A stretch of DNA of 64,000 nucleotides, taken from assembly GCA_021401465.1 (NCBI GenBank), contig JADDMT010000014.1:1-64000 (forward strand), in the 5' to 3' direction. The translations under genes and the position numbers were made by a program. Below the pieces are notes generated by a model that worked only from the letters and a program-made list of their open reading frames with translations, searched no databases and had not been told where the DNA came from. Position 1 is the stretch's first letter. The number at the start of each line of letters is the position of its first letter. Source of the DNA: Teratosphaeria epicoccoides (Eukaryota > Ascomycota > Dothideomycetes > Mycosphaerellales > Teratosphaeriaceae). Positions 11,201 through 22,746 of this stretch are shown piece by piece.

Positions 11201-13208
11201 CGCTAAGCTTAACTACGAGACTCACGACTAAGAGCTTTTAGCTATTGTTAACGGCTTCAAGGAGTACCGACACTACCTCGAAGGCGCGGCGTACCCTATT
11301 AAGGTGCTTACTAACTATAACAACCTTCGCGGCTTCATGGGCGTGAAGCAGCTAAGTAGTCGGCAAGCAAGGTAGGCGACTTTCCTCGCTAGCTTTGACT
11401 TCGTTATCTAGCATTGTTCCGGAAAGACGAATCTAGCCGACAGTCCTTCGCGACGACCGGACTACGACACTAGGGAAGAGGGTAACTAACAGCTTCTCCC
11501 TACGCTGCAAACGAAGCTTGTAGTTTAGGGCGGCGATCTGTTGTTAGCTCCTCTTGTAGGTCGACTGCAGGTCTAATAGGGCCTCACGGCCTCCGCTAGT
11601 AACGAACCCTCCTATCTGGCAGTTATGGCGACCGTGTCTAGCTCGATCCGTGCGGTAGTTAACCGGCTTACATGTAGTAAGCATGCGATGTCTGAAGAAC
11701 CCTTTGAAGAAGTCTCGAGACTTATTCAGCGGTTGCAAGAGCGAGAACCGGAGTTAATTAATGAGGGTGTAGCCCTCTAGGACACTGCAGGCAGTCCGAA
11801 GTACTAGACTAAGTCAGGCGACTTGTAGTACTTTGACAATAGGCTCTACGTACCTACTAACCGCGTACTCTGTTCGCAGCTCCTCTGTATTCATTATGAC
11901 GATAAACTCGCGGGCCATTTTAGCGTAGAGAAGACGAACGCACTTCTCGGACGAAAATACTAGTAGCCTACGCTAGAACAGGATGTCTCTAACTATGTCA
12001 AATCCTGCCAGACGTGCCAGATTAGCAAATCTCGGCGCTATCGCCCCTACGGCGATGCTTAGGCGCTCCTACTACTAGAGAGGCCATGGCAAGACTTGAC
12101 CATAGATTTCATTACCGATTTGCCGCTAGTAAAGTAGAAGGGCGATGTAGTTAATGCTGTCCTTGTAGTAGTCGACTAATACTCGAAGATGAATGTCTTC
12201 ATCCTATGTACGAAAAGGTGCACAAGCGGCGAGCTTGTACAGCTACTTCGCGACAAAGTCATATAGCGCTTTAGTGTCCCCCGAAGTATCCTATCGGATC
12301 GAGGTTCTGTCTTTACTAGTGAATACTAGCAAGAATTTGTGTTTAAAGCGCGTGTTAAGTACCGCCTAAGTATAGCATTCTATCTACAGACTAATAGTCA
12401 GACTAAACGTATGAACTAGACTCTTAAGTAGTACCTCTAGTACTACTACGCTAAGAACTAGGATGCCTAGGCCGACGCAATTCCTATGGCGGAATTTGCA
12501 GTTAATAACAGCGTGCATGCTACTATGCGTATGTCGCTATTTCAGATTCTTTATGGCTTTGATCTAGAAATACACCTAGAACCGCCTCGGGACGAGTCTT
12601 CTAAGGAGAGGGTGCCGGCCGCCGCGGAATCAGCGCGGCGTATGCGCGAGGTACATTCGGTGCTAATAGAACACTAGAAAAAGGCCTCAGAATCCCAGAT
12701 TAAACATAATAACGCCCGTGCTAAACTAATGTAGTACGTAATTAGTACAAAGGTGTTACTGTTAACGAAGAATCTTAAGCTGAAACTTCCAAGCAAGAAG
12801 ATGACGCTAAGGTTCGTCGGACCCTTCTAGATACGCGACGCGATAGGCTCGCAGGCGTACTAGCTATCGTTGCTATCGTCATATTGTGTGCATAACGTCT
12901 TCTACGTATCTCTACTCGAACCATAGGTATAGCGTAAGGGCGAAGAGCCCGCGGACCCGATGCTAGTAGCAGAAGAGAACGAAGAGTAGGAAGTCGAGGG
13001 TATTAAGGACAGTATGCGGCGTAAGGGCGTAACATACTATCTAGTAAAGTAGAAAGGATACCTACCTAAGTACATACAATAGGTTCCGGCTAAAGACTAC
13101 AAGAACGCTCTAGAAGCTATTCGTGAATTCGAAGAGCGGAGGAAGCGTAAGCAGGGCTTAAGAAGGTCGATTCATGGGAAGATAAGGGTTCTAGAGCAGA
13201 ATTCTTGA
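8244..13208 (+). pseudogene. A2 gag-pol polyprotein (1654 codons, RIP-inactivated)
   Basis: A single frame runs from ATG 8244 to TGA 13206-13208 with no shift between gag and pol. Visible in order: gag with a zinc knuckle near residue 389, where CHIC is followed by a His-to-Tyr (CAC to TAC) and a Trp-to-stop change; a protease region near residue 470; reverse transcriptase with YLDDILVYS at about 797-805; RNase H near residue 990; integrase with its zinc-binding region from about residue 1214 and catalytic core (DFITDL, then SDRGSVF); and a chromodomain near residues 1600-1635 (YLVK-KGYLPKY-QVP). Nearly all breaks are TAG or TAA at former Gln or Trp codons. It would have supplied all replication functions of the element. 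Confidence 0.93.
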
Positions 13209-13348
13209 CATATGTATGTAGCGCATGACGCGCGAAGTGACAACGAGAAGCAAACGCCCTACTCATACATCATTGATGCCTAAAGGCACACCTAGAATAA
13301 ACCCAAGAAGAATAAGAGACATGCTCGGATTAGCTTCGTAGCTAATGC

Positions 13349-14845
13349 TTAGCGACTACTAGTTAGGGGCTTCCTGACTAAACCCGAAGCAGGAGAGTCT
13401 TTCTTGTTACGGTCTGCTAGGGACTGCCTACCTACACGGGGTCTACTAAACACCCTGAAGCGACTATGAGTAACAGGGGTAGTAACGCCACGAAGAGAGG
13501 CCGGCATCTTCTTCTTTAGTAGGTTGCAAGGGAGCTCGTCTTCGGAGCCTATAGTAGCCAGAGAACTAGCGACACCTTTACCGCGCCTAGTCGCGACGAC
13601 TACCTCATCCTTAGCATTAGAAGGCGAAGAGACTCGAGCGCGCTTGCGGCTGTCACGCTCGGCCCTCGAGATCATCTTGCGCTTCTTGACACAAGTGTCG
13701 ACCACATCATCGGACTTAGTGTCTCCCTCAGGCGCAACTAGTGTAGTGACACTATGGCACAAAGGGATCACGTTAGGACTAAAGGTATCCTGAACGTCGT
13801 CATCCTCCTCATCCTCAAAGATCTGGCCTAGAGGCTTGTACCTTAGCGTCTTGACAGACGTAGTACGGGTCGCAAGCAGGGAAGGCTCGGCTTCCTCGTC
13901 GCTGACCTCAATTTCGGCCCTGGCCCTCTTCTTCTTCTTAGACAGTAGCGTCGAGGCGGCGTAGGCGGCGGCGCTACAATGTGTTAGCTATACGCACGCG
14001 ACAGGATTCGAGTGAGTAACTTACGGCTTAGTCCTTAGGACTGGCTTAGAGGCAGGCTGCCTCTCAGTACGGCGCTAGGGCGTGGCCTTAGCGGCAGGAG
14101 CAGCGAATTACTTGATGACCTTCTTGCGGATTATCCGCGTTTCAAAGTTATCGTTAATAGAGGCAAGGGCCCCGAGTTGCTAACGCTAACGGCTAGTCGG
14201 ATACTTCTCGACGCTAACGTTAGCCTAGCGGAAAAGTTAGCATTTCATACTTAGAGGGTACCCGCACTATATGCGTACTATGGCGAAGGTCTCGACCCTA
14301 ACGGTTAGCACCTTCAAGATCTTCTAGACTAAGTCTGCGATTAGACCTAGACAAACGTTTTCGCCTGTTAGCAGAGAGTCGAAGCGAACACTGCCGTGAG
14401 AACAGTTAGTAGTCGCGGTGAAGCACGAGAGGGCGCCAAGCAGGTAGGCGAGTACCTCGCGGTACTTAGCCTATAGCCTGTTCATAGTCAGAGTGCCTTT
14501 AGTAATCCCCTTGTCGCGCGTACTCTAGAAGTTATCGATGTTACGGCAGAGCTAGTTGTACTCGCTATACACCTCTTTAGGGAGGTCTTAGCATTTCTGA
14601 TGCTTGCTATTACAGTTAACACAATTATAGTAGACACTGCCCTCATCAAATCTGCCGACGCAGATCTCGGCTACGCTTTAGTTAGTACAAGTCACGCATA
14701 CCTCGCGGGTAGGGGATGCCTTACTAACACGCGGAGGGGAGATGTGTGCAGCTTAGCTACTAAGGTTGTCGAGGCATTGTCGACATGAGTGACAATCGCG
14801 GGCAGAGCGAGTAGCGTCGAACTTAGTCTGCAGCATATGAGCCAT
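13349..14845 (-). pseudogene. A2 antisense Cys-cluster ORF (498 codons)
   Basis: Mirror copy of the A1 ORF at 1946-3442, the same length to the base, reading against gag-pol and ending 141 bp beyond the gag-pol stop (tail to tail). Its last 140 codons (13349-13771) are still free of stops and encode a Lys/Arg/Ser-rich stretch beginning with a KKRKM-type basic patch. The N-terminal half has the paired-cysteine arrangement described for A1 and several RIP stops. Function unknown. That the frame has equal length in both copies, broken only by substitutions, argues that it was a real gene. Confidence 0.7.
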
Positions 14846-15643
14846 TGTAGCTAAGACGGGTTAATTAATCTTAATTGATTGATTAAAGAAGAAGGAGCTC
14901 TAGTACAGACCTACAGACATGGCGAGGCGCAAGCTAAGCGAGGTAGGAGCGGAGGTCGATGTTAGTATCTTAGAACAGGAAAGTTTAGGAAGCGACGAGG
15001 TTTTTATACCCTCTAACAGCCCCCCTGTTGCCTACCGCAACTGTTGAGCTAGTGACTCAAACTACATGCGCAGAGCACCTGCCTCTAGTTGACTTATAAG
15101 GGGACCGAATGATGCAATAACAGATAACGCGGCTGTCACGCATGTGCGCCGACCGCACTCGTGCTAGCCTACTAGCATGGAAATGTGGCGAGGCCCGCGC
15201 TAGGAGCGCGCTCCTGCTGTTTCGAGTAGCGCGCGCAGAGTGTCCGCGTACTTTCCTACTACCCCTAGGTTCTGCGACACGTTCTTCACGGTCACGACTA
15301 AATAGGGACAGCCAAGCTACTTGGCGAGGCCGGCGCGCATGCTCGCCCTATAATTTCAAGGATTAGCCGAAGTATGTACTCGTGGTTTCCTGATATCTCG
15401 ATCCGCATGTAAAGCGAAGGTGTTACGAAGCCGCCTAACATGTGACAGATTAAAACCCGCCTAAGTTAGCAGCCTCCGCCCCGTACTCGCTACGAAGGGG
15501 TTAAGATGTGCGCATGACACATGTTACGTAGGCTATCTACCTATTTACCCTTGCGTAGTGTAAGCGTGCTACATCCTGTACCCTATATATTCCGCGTGCG
15601 TTACTTAGTAAGGCTAGGGACATCCTCATAGGAGGAGGGGCAG
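14846..15643. other. A2 region between antisense ORF and 3' LTR; no ORF
   Basis: The counterpart of 1148-1945. No convincing reading frame; the plus-strand ORF at 15142-15366 is not conserved as a frame in the other copies. It holds the mirrored TATA box (15001-15008 on the minus strand) and, at its right end, the polypurine tract AGGAGGAGGGGCAG. Confidence 0.6.
15001..15008 (-). promoter_or_regulatory. TATA box of A2 antisense ORF
   Basis: TTTTTATA on the plus strand, i.e. TATAAAAA on the minus strand, about 155 bp upstream of the antisense ATG at 14845. It is the exact mirror of 1783-1790. Confidence 0.5.
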
Positions 15644-16003
15644 TGATACGGTTAATACTAGGGGACCATCTAAACCGCATAGGTTCTAATAGCCGCCCTT
15701 GGCATGTAGTGACCCTGCTACATATGGCAAGGGGGTCCTTCGTACATACGTTAGCTTGTATGTCGTCCAAGTAGGATCAGTTGTCGACGTAGGACGCCCC
15801 TATGTCGCTGACCCTACGGTACCCCTACGGGGTTAGGCTCGGACATGCTTTCCCTAATTAAGGAGCGTCAGGGGTTATAAGCACCCTTAGCGCTACCTCT
15901 GCGATAAGCAGAAAGTAGCGCTGTCTTGTACCTACTAAAAGGTCGGATTACTCTGCTACACTGCGAGATATTTTCATATCATATAGCACATACATCTATA
16001 TTA
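15644..16003 (+). repeat. A2 3' LTR, 360 bp
   Basis: Begins TGATACGG and ends CTATATTA. The right flank ACTAG (16004-16008) repeats the left flank of the element. Confidence 0.95.
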
Positions 16004-16008
16004 ACTAG
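16004..16008. repeat. Target duplication of A2, right copy (ACTAG)
   Basis: Identical to 7830-7834. Confidence 0.92.
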
Positions 16009-16721
16009 CGAAAGTCCGCCTATGTATACGTTCTGTCGTAGTCCCGCATAAGGTCATACTGCTTATGCTAATTGTTACGAGGTTCCTTATCCTCTTCGAG
16101 CTACATCATACTAAAGGCAACTCGTTCGCCCTCTGTAGAGTATCCGCGTAGGTTAAGCACGAGAACTACCTTACATGCCTGCAAGAAAGTTCGAGCCTCC
16201 TTCAAGGTGTCTCCCTTAAACGGCTTCAGGTTGCGTGCGTTACGACTACCTCCTAGTTAGCCTACTATGGCCCCGAATTTAGGCACTAGGTTCGCAGGCA
16301 CACGCGGAGGGTCTGCGCCTCCTAGTAAGTTGTCTTCGCGGGTCCCTAGCGTGAAATCTCGCTAGATTTCTTCGTCCGCTAGTTTATTAGTACCGCTTAT
16401 GGCGACGTCTTCGTCGTCCTCGCCGTTGTCGCTGCTAGGAGCGGTGCGGCTCCAGCTCTAGTTCGCGAGGCAGTTCGCGACCTAATCGACAATCATGGCT
16501 ACAAGGGCCAGGTTAATAGTCAGGGTTAGCTGCGGTCCCTATGCGGGGGGTCTATTACCTAGTCTGCCGCGTAATTAGCCTCTAGCGGAACCGTCGCTTA
16601 ATGTAGTGTCGCTCGTAGCGGGTACTTCTGCAGGCTAGTTACTCAGGCTAGCTTCGCCGTCGCGGGCGCTCGGAATGGCGCTTACTACGCGTTAGTTGCG
16701 AGATCGTAGTGCTCTAGACAT
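16004..16721 (-). pseudogene. A1 gag, 5' part
   Basis: Start of the A1 gag-pol frame: ATG at 16721, 50 bp inside the 5' LTR, the counterpart of 8244 in A2. It encodes the low-complexity, acidic N-terminal part of gag and the beginning of the retrotransposon gag domain. It is cut at 16004 by A2 and continues at 7829 and below. Several RIP stops. Confidence 0.88.
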
Positions 16722-16770
16722 ATTATAGTATTCTCTGCTAGACTGCAAAGCAGGGGGGAGAAAGCAGAAC

Positions 16771-17130
16771 TAATATAGATGTATATGCTATATGATATGA
16801 AAATATCTCGCAGTGTGACAGAGTAATCCGACCTTTTAGTAGGTACAAGACAGCGCTGCTTTCTGCTTATCGCAGAGGTAGCGCTAAGGGTGCTTATAAC
16901 CCCTGACGCTCCTTAATTAGGGAAAGCATGTCTAAGCCTAACCCCGCAGGGGTACCGTAGGGTCAGCGACGTAGGGGCGTCCTACGTTAACGACTAATCC
17001 TACTTGGACGACATACAAGCTAACGTATGTACGAAGGACCCCCTTGCTATATGTAGCAGGGTTACTACATGCCAAGGGCGGGCATTAGAACCTATGCGGT
17101 TCTAATAGCCTCCTAGTATTAACCGTATCA
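16771..17130 (-). repeat. A1 5' LTR, 360 bp
   Basis: Reads TAATATAGATG to CCGTATCA on the plus strand. Same orientation as 788-1147 and opposite to the two A2 LTRs. Confidence 0.95.
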
Positions 17131-17135
17131 AGATG
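17131..17135. repeat. Target duplication of A1, right copy (AGATG)
   Basis: Pairs with AGATA at 783-787. The B1 antisense ORF resumes directly after it. Confidence 0.9.
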
Positions 17136-17525
17136 CGTCTTCGAAAACAGTTAGACGTAGTCGACTAGGAGGTCGAAGATAGTCGCGCTCTTAAGGAGCG
17201 CAAGATTAGGGAGGGGGTAGCCGAGGAACAAGCTCTCGCGCAGGCTAGGTTTCTTCTTGACCTAGATCCTTCCGCGGGTCTCGCTCTTAGTCCTACGACA
17301 TAGAGCGCAATAGAGGGTTTCGCTAACGCCTCATATTAGGGTTTCCTTGATGGCGTGATAGCCAAGCCGGTCGACGGCGTCCCGCAGGAGTCTAATCATG
17401 GCTTAGGATCTTCTTCCTAGGTTCGTTCCTTTCTCGAAACTTCGTATCTTTCGCTAACAGTTTCGCAGATGTTCTAGGGGTTCCCAGGTATTCTCGGTAC
17501 TCCTATATCCTTCCTATTTTACTAA
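17131..17525 (+). pseudogene. B1 antisense Cys-cluster ORF, 3' part
   Basis: Continues the frame begun at 440 and ends at TAA 17523-17525. It encodes a charged, helix-prone region (repeated Glu/Arg/Lys heptad-like stretches) and a hydrophobic tail. Its last 123 bp overlap, on the opposite strand, the end of pol (stop at 17403-17405), so the chromodomain and this tail share DNA. RIP stops are present. Confidence 0.7.
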
Positions 17526-20500
17526 GTACTCTCGCTGTCTGTCCTGCTAGCGAGTGTCGATAATCCTCTCAACAGAGTACTCCGGTTCTTCTACTTTAGG
17601 GTTGAGTAGTAAGGGTTCTGATTGCAGTGCGGCGTCTAGCGCTACTTGTTCTAGCAGAGAGACATAGAACACAGGGTGTATTCTCATCTGCTTAGGTAGC
17701 TGTAACTTAAAATTGACTAGTCCCGTCTTAGCCTTAATCCTGAATAGTCCTAGTTTTACAGTGTCCAGTTTTTTACTTAGCTTGTCCGATTTGATGTGAC
17801 AGCGGAGGAGATACACCTTGTCCCCCTCCTTTAGAATTAGTCCCTTAATTCTCTTACGATTCGCGTACTATGCCATGTTCTGCTAAAAGAACTGCAGGTC
17901 GAGTCCTGCTTCTGTTTGTAGTTAGCATAGATGTTCTACTTGTCCGAGTACTACTAGGTTTAGATTACTAGCTAAGACGTCCGGAATGTCTTCTATAGCT
18001 AATCTATACGCTATCTGAAATGGCGAGAGTCCTATCGACTCTGCTAGCGTACTATTATACGCAAGCTATGCTATTAGCAACAACTCTACCTAGTTGTTCT
18101 AGTCCCTATTGACATAGGATCGAAGGTACTATTCTAACGTCTGATTTAGGCATTCTGTCTGTCTATCTGTCTAAGGGTAGAAGGAAGTACTTAGTCGATG
18201 TTTGACCTGGAATTGTCTTATCAGGGCTCTCTAGAAGTTAGAGGTAAACACGGATCCTCGATCCGTTACTAGGTCCTGTAGCATGCCGTGTAGTGCTACT
18301 ACCCATTTAATGAAGACATGCGTAATATCTTTAGTCTTAAAGTCTTCGCGGTAAGGGATAAACTTCCTAAACTTAGTGAATTAGTCAACTACTACCATGA
18401 TCCTGTCGAAGAACTCATTAGTAGCGGGTTCTCTCGACTAAGGTAGTTTAACGATAAAATCCATAGCGAGCGATTCCCATAGCCATTAAGGTACCTTTAG
18501 TAGTTATAGTAGCCTATACGGTTTGTGATAGTCATGCTTACTTCGTTAGCAAGTTACACATTAACAGACGTAGTTCTCGACTGCCTTGCTTATCCTAGGG
18601 AAGTAATATTCTTGTTAGAGAATTTGCTTCATTTTAGACACTCCTAGGTATCCTGCCTGAGGTATGTCGTGTTAGAGGCGTAGTAGTTCCGATCGTAAAG
18701 ACATTAGCATGTATACTAATCCTTGAAACAGAAGGATCCTGTCTTCGTCTTCCTAATCCTCCTGTCCATTAATGTCGTCGCGGACAGCAAGTACAGTTAG
18801 GTCATGGATTAGGGCGTTCTTCAGGTCGTCCTGAAATCTACTAGTCCATGTGACAGTCATGGCCGCGAGTCGGTTAACTCCTAGCGTGCTATCGCTATTT
18901 TCCTAGAGAACAGCATGTTTCTCCTACTTCACGCCCTTCATGTAGTCTGTCTAGCGGCTAAGTGCATCGGCGCGTGCGTTATCGGTCCCCTTGCGATAGA
19001 CAATCTTGTAGTTAAAACTAGAGAGCTCCTCGCTCTACCGAACCTGTCGTCAGTTTAACTCTTTCGTCGTTATGAAGTATCGTAAGTTCTCATAGTCTAT
19101 GTAGACCGTAACCTAGTGTTTAGAACCTTCTAAGTAGACTCGCCAGGCCTTGTAGGTGTCTACTATGGCTAGAAGTTCTTTGTCGTAGACATCATAACAG
19201 AGTTCTAGTCCAGACAATTTCCTCGAGTAGTAGGCGACTAGCTGTAGTCGTCTACTCGGTCCTAGTTGACTCAAGCATGCCCCGAGTGCTATGTCAGAGG
19301 CATCTGTTTCGACTATAATAGGCTTATCTAGGTCGAACACAAGTAAGATCAGCTAATCTGTAAATCGTCGCTTAAGTTCCTTAAAGGCATTCCGTTAGGC
19401 GTTGTCCTATACGAATAGTGTATCCTTTGTCGTAAGAGTCGTAAGTAGTACTATGATCTTCGAATAGTTTGCCACAAATCTCCTGTAGAAGTTAGCGAAT
19501 CTAAGGAAGGACTATACTTCCTTAACATTAGTCGGCGTAGGCTACTCTTTTACGACTTAGACTTTCTTAGTGTCTATCTTGATTCCATTCTATGCTACTA
19601 CGTAGCTAAGGAATTATACTTCCTGCTTATGAAACTCGCTCTTCTACGGCTTGACCTTTAGCTAGTAATCCTGGAGTTTCTGAAGTACCTTACGTACGTA
19701 AGTCCTATGCTCTTCGATCGTCCGGGAATAGACAAGGATGTCGTCTAGATATACAACTACAAAGACGTCAAGGGACTCTCGTAGCATGTTGTTAATAAAT
19801 GCCTGCTATGTAGCTAGGGCGTTTGTCAACCTAAATGGCATGACTATATACTCGTAGTGCCTGAACCTAGTTCGGAACGCAGTCTTCTATTCTTCGCCTT
19901 CCTTAATTCGAATCTAATTATACGCTCCGGGTATGTCGAACTTCGAGAACTACATTGCTCCTTGCAGGTAGTCCTGCAATTCCGAGAGCAAAGGAAGCGG
20001 ATAACTATTCTTTATCGTGATGTCGTTTAATCCACGATAATCTACGCAGAGTCGCTAGTCATCTTCCCCCTTAGGCACAAACAGGATCGGATATCTGGCT
20101 AGGGACTACGACTCGCGAATGAAGCCTTTCCGGAGGTTGTCTTCTAGGTATTTCCGGAGAATCTCTAGTTTCGCCGCTAACAACAGGCAAACTGATTGCT
20201 TCGTTAGTGTCTTGCTAGGGAGTAAGGGTATCCCGTAGTCCTACTCCTAGTGTTCTGGCAGAGCTTCTTAGTTAGGTTCTTCCTCGAAAAGAGTAGCGAA
20301 CTCTTTATACTCATCGGGAACTATGGATTCGACCCTGACTTCCGATTGCGTTGCTTTGACCTATAGGACGTGCACTTCCTGTTCTAGATCCTTGATGGCG
20401 GCTACTATCTTGCTTAAAGTCATAGCATATATTTCGATCTTGCCTAGTACGTCGTGCACTACAGGTAGAGGTATCGATCTTAAGAGTTCTAGGAACTAGA

Positions 20501-20880
20501 TCCTCTCATTCTTCTAGTTAATATAGGGGTTAGCGTTTCTTAGCCATGGCAACCCTAGTACTACATCCGAGCCTAGTGACTCCATAATGTCAAACTAGAG
20601 CATCTCTTAGTAGCGTCCTATCTGCAGAGGCATTATCTCGGTCTCTTTGTCAACTACTCCTTAGTTGTACGTGACCGGCTTTCTATTAATCGCTTATAGC
20701 GAGAAAGCATTCGTCTTCGCCTGTAGCTTTATCCTAGCTATCCTGGCAAACTTAGGCGTCATGAAGATTCTAGTACATCCTGAATCTATTAAGGCCCTAG
20801 CTAGCGTCTCGTCAATGTGCAACTATACTCTAAGGTTGTTCGCGTATCTGGCGCTAATCGCGGCACATCGTTGCAGCCCT
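17403..20880 (-). pseudogene. B1 pol (protease, RT, RNase H, integrase, chromodomain)
   Basis: Read on the minus strand. The protease shows ALIDSGC near 20786; reverse transcriptase shows YLDDILVYS near 19735-19760; RNase H is the stop-free stretch 19113-19340 with VETDASD; the C-terminal integrase region is the stop-free stretch 17547-17816; the chromodomain follows (REYLVK, then ENTWEPLEHL), ending at TAA 17403-17405. The frame is -1 relative to gag, so expression probably needed a ribosomal frameshift near 20830-20900, unlike family A. Start approximate. Inactivated by RIP stops. Confidence 0.88.
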
Positions 20881-22687
20881 GTCTAGTCTGTCCGTAGGTC
20901 TAATTTCGGTAGACCTCGTCGTTTCCCAAATAACTGTCTTCACGGACTAGTTCAGGGATTATGCGGTCTTGGCTTTGTCTCTAAGCGTTACTGTCTTCTG
21001 GCCTAAGAGGTCGTTCTTGTCCTTGGCCTCGCTGTTCCTGCGCGTTCCTTGCGTACTCTATCTTTAAATGATAGACTCGGAGTCGTAGCGCTCGTGGAAT
21101 CTGAATACCTTCGTGGGTTAGGTAGCCTCCCTAGGGCGTGAACTCTACCCCGAACGGTACAATTTCTTAGACAACTTTCTGATGCGCGTGAGGTTAAGCT
21201 ACAACTAGTAGTCTCCTCAGGTGTCGTCGCATACAGTCGGCTAGTTCGTCATACTAAAGCTAGTTGACGTGTTGTACTCCATTAATCCATAGGCAAGCCT
21301 AAGCCTATTAGTTCTATATGATTCGGATAATGTCGAGTCTAATGTCATGTAGCGGCATGGCCTATCGCTCTATGCTCTCGTCTTCCTCGGAATCAGGAAT
21401 AACGGCTTTAACAAGCTCGTAGTTGCCGTCCGAACCCTCTTCTTCTTCTTCTAGTTCCTGTTGCCTTAGGACTATCGCACTAGAAGGTGTACCCCTTAGC
21501 GCACAGATCGACTATGCCTTGTTTTGGCTAGGGTACTATCCGGACCTATCTTTATCACTCCTGTGAATTCGACAATCGTCGTCGTAGCACGCAGTCTAAG
21601 TAAGTGCGGCATGGTCCGGTTCTCGAGTAGTAGCGGCCTTTTGCTTAGGTGCCGTCGTTGTTGCGCGAGCCTGCTCTATCCTAGGCAGCTCTTGTCGTTG
21701 CTTCTTAGCAAAACATTCGCGGGAAAAGTGTCCTTTCTTTCTACAGTTGTGGCACTCGAGATCACTCTTGTCGAATGGCTTCTTCAGACCACTCTAGGGA
21801 GGAGAGCCCTTCCGCGGCTTTCCTCAGGGTCTATTCCTTAGACGCCCCTTAGTCGCATCTAACTCCATAGGTTAGAGACCGTAGTAATCGCTTCGCCATT
21901 TTAGTGCTAATCGTTAGACCTTATGGTTAGCCTGCGCTAGCTTGCAACTTCCATGTTGTCGTTCTTGCTGTTATTCCTAGATGCGATTATCGATTCTAAT
22001 CGCGAGATCGCTCATTTCCTTGAATGTCGTTAGCCAATCTCCTCAGGCAATTTCGTCTTTCACTGTCTCCTTTAGTCCCTAGTAGAACTAAGCGGCTAAA
22101 GCGTTATCATTCTAGTCGACTCGAGCAGAGAGGGTCTAAAAGTCCGCGCAGTACTTCGTAGCAGAACCCTTCTGCTAGATTCCTAGGAGAGCTCTCTCGG
22201 CCTCTTTTTGCTTATTACTAAGCCTAAACGCTTCGCGTAATGCCTTAAACAAAGACTTGTCTAAGTTGAGAATCTCCCTAGTTGTCGTCTTCCTAGCTTC
22301 GGCGCTACTATTATGATCTAGATAATCTGTCAGATGAGGCTAGATAAACTCAAACGCCGGTCCCTTCAGGTAAGAGACAATTTACATCATTCGCTTATAA
22401 TGTGTCGTAAACCGTTCTGTATCCACGTTAAATGCTAACTAGCATTATAGGATAAACATCTTGACTTAAGATCGTTGTCCTGTGAACTCTGTAGGGCTTC
22501 CTATCTTGAAGCCGTTATTACTGTGTCTATTCCTCGTAGTCAAACCTGCGACGGATGCTAGAGCTATCTCGCTAAGGTGAATGGATTCAAGCTACTACGT
22601 GATTTAAGGTATAGCGGCAACTTGTTCTCGTAGTGTCGGTTAACTGTTGCTAGAACTTGAACTAACAGTTGAAGAACTACTTAACAT
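20830..22687 (-). pseudogene. B1 gag
   Basis: ATG at 22687, 60 bp inside the 5' LTR; the same spacing occurs in B3. The frame has a Ser-rich N-terminus, a retrotransposon-gag helical region, a zinc knuckle CHNCRKKGHFSREC near 21740, and an acidic region (a run of Glu residues near 21440) before the protease. RIP stops throughout. The 3' limit is uncertain because pol is reached by a -1 frame change. Confidence 0.85.
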
Positions 22688-22746
22688 AGGCGTATGTCAA
22701 GCGCTCGACGAGTCTCCTGATGCTTCCCTAGAAGTAGTGCTCAAAA

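Larger units (their letters stand above)
7835..16003 (+). mobile_element. Ty3/gypsy element A2 (plus), 8169 bp, full length
   Basis: A structurally complete element: 5' LTR 7835-8194, gag-pol 8244-13208, antisense ORF 13349-14845, polypurine tract (AGGAGGAGGGGCAG) just before the 3' LTR 15644-16003, and ACTAG duplications on both sides. It entered another copy of its own family (A1) in the opposite direction. It is a chromovirus-type element because pol ends in a chromodomain. It can no longer make protein because of RIP stops. Confidence 0.96.
788..17130 (-). mobile_element. Ty3/gypsy element A1 (minus), split by A2
   Basis: A1 is a chromodomain-type LTR retrotransposon on the minus strand, with its 3' LTR at 788-1147 and 5' LTR at 16771-17130. 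It was inserted into the antisense ORF of B1 with a 5-bp duplication, and its gag gene was later split by element A2 (7835-16003). Without A2 and one copy of the ACTAG duplication it is 8169 bp, exactly the length of A2, so the two copies differ in substitutions but not in net length. Both LTR ends carry TGATA/TATCA inverted repeats, some changed by RIP. Confidence 0.95.

Noticed and set aside
13524..13793. Plus-strand ORF of 89 codons in A2
   Set aside because: It is the shadow of the antisense gene, whose minus-strand frame is longer, conserved in length and has motifs.
15142..15366. 74-codon plus-strand ORF before the A2 3' LTR
   Set aside because: The corresponding frame is broken in A1 and A fragment 3 and has no motif.
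788..17130. Giant inverted repeat as a palindromic amplification or terminal inverted repeat element
   Set aside because: The 360-bp LTRs, 5-bp target duplications and gag-pol content explain it fully as one LTR element inserted in another.
20665..20886. 73-codon plus-strand ORF repeated in B1, B2 (33404-33625) and B3 (51439-51660)
   Set aside because: It lies exactly antisense to the protease coding part of pol. Its similarity in three copies follows from the repeat itself, and it has no start context or motif of its own.
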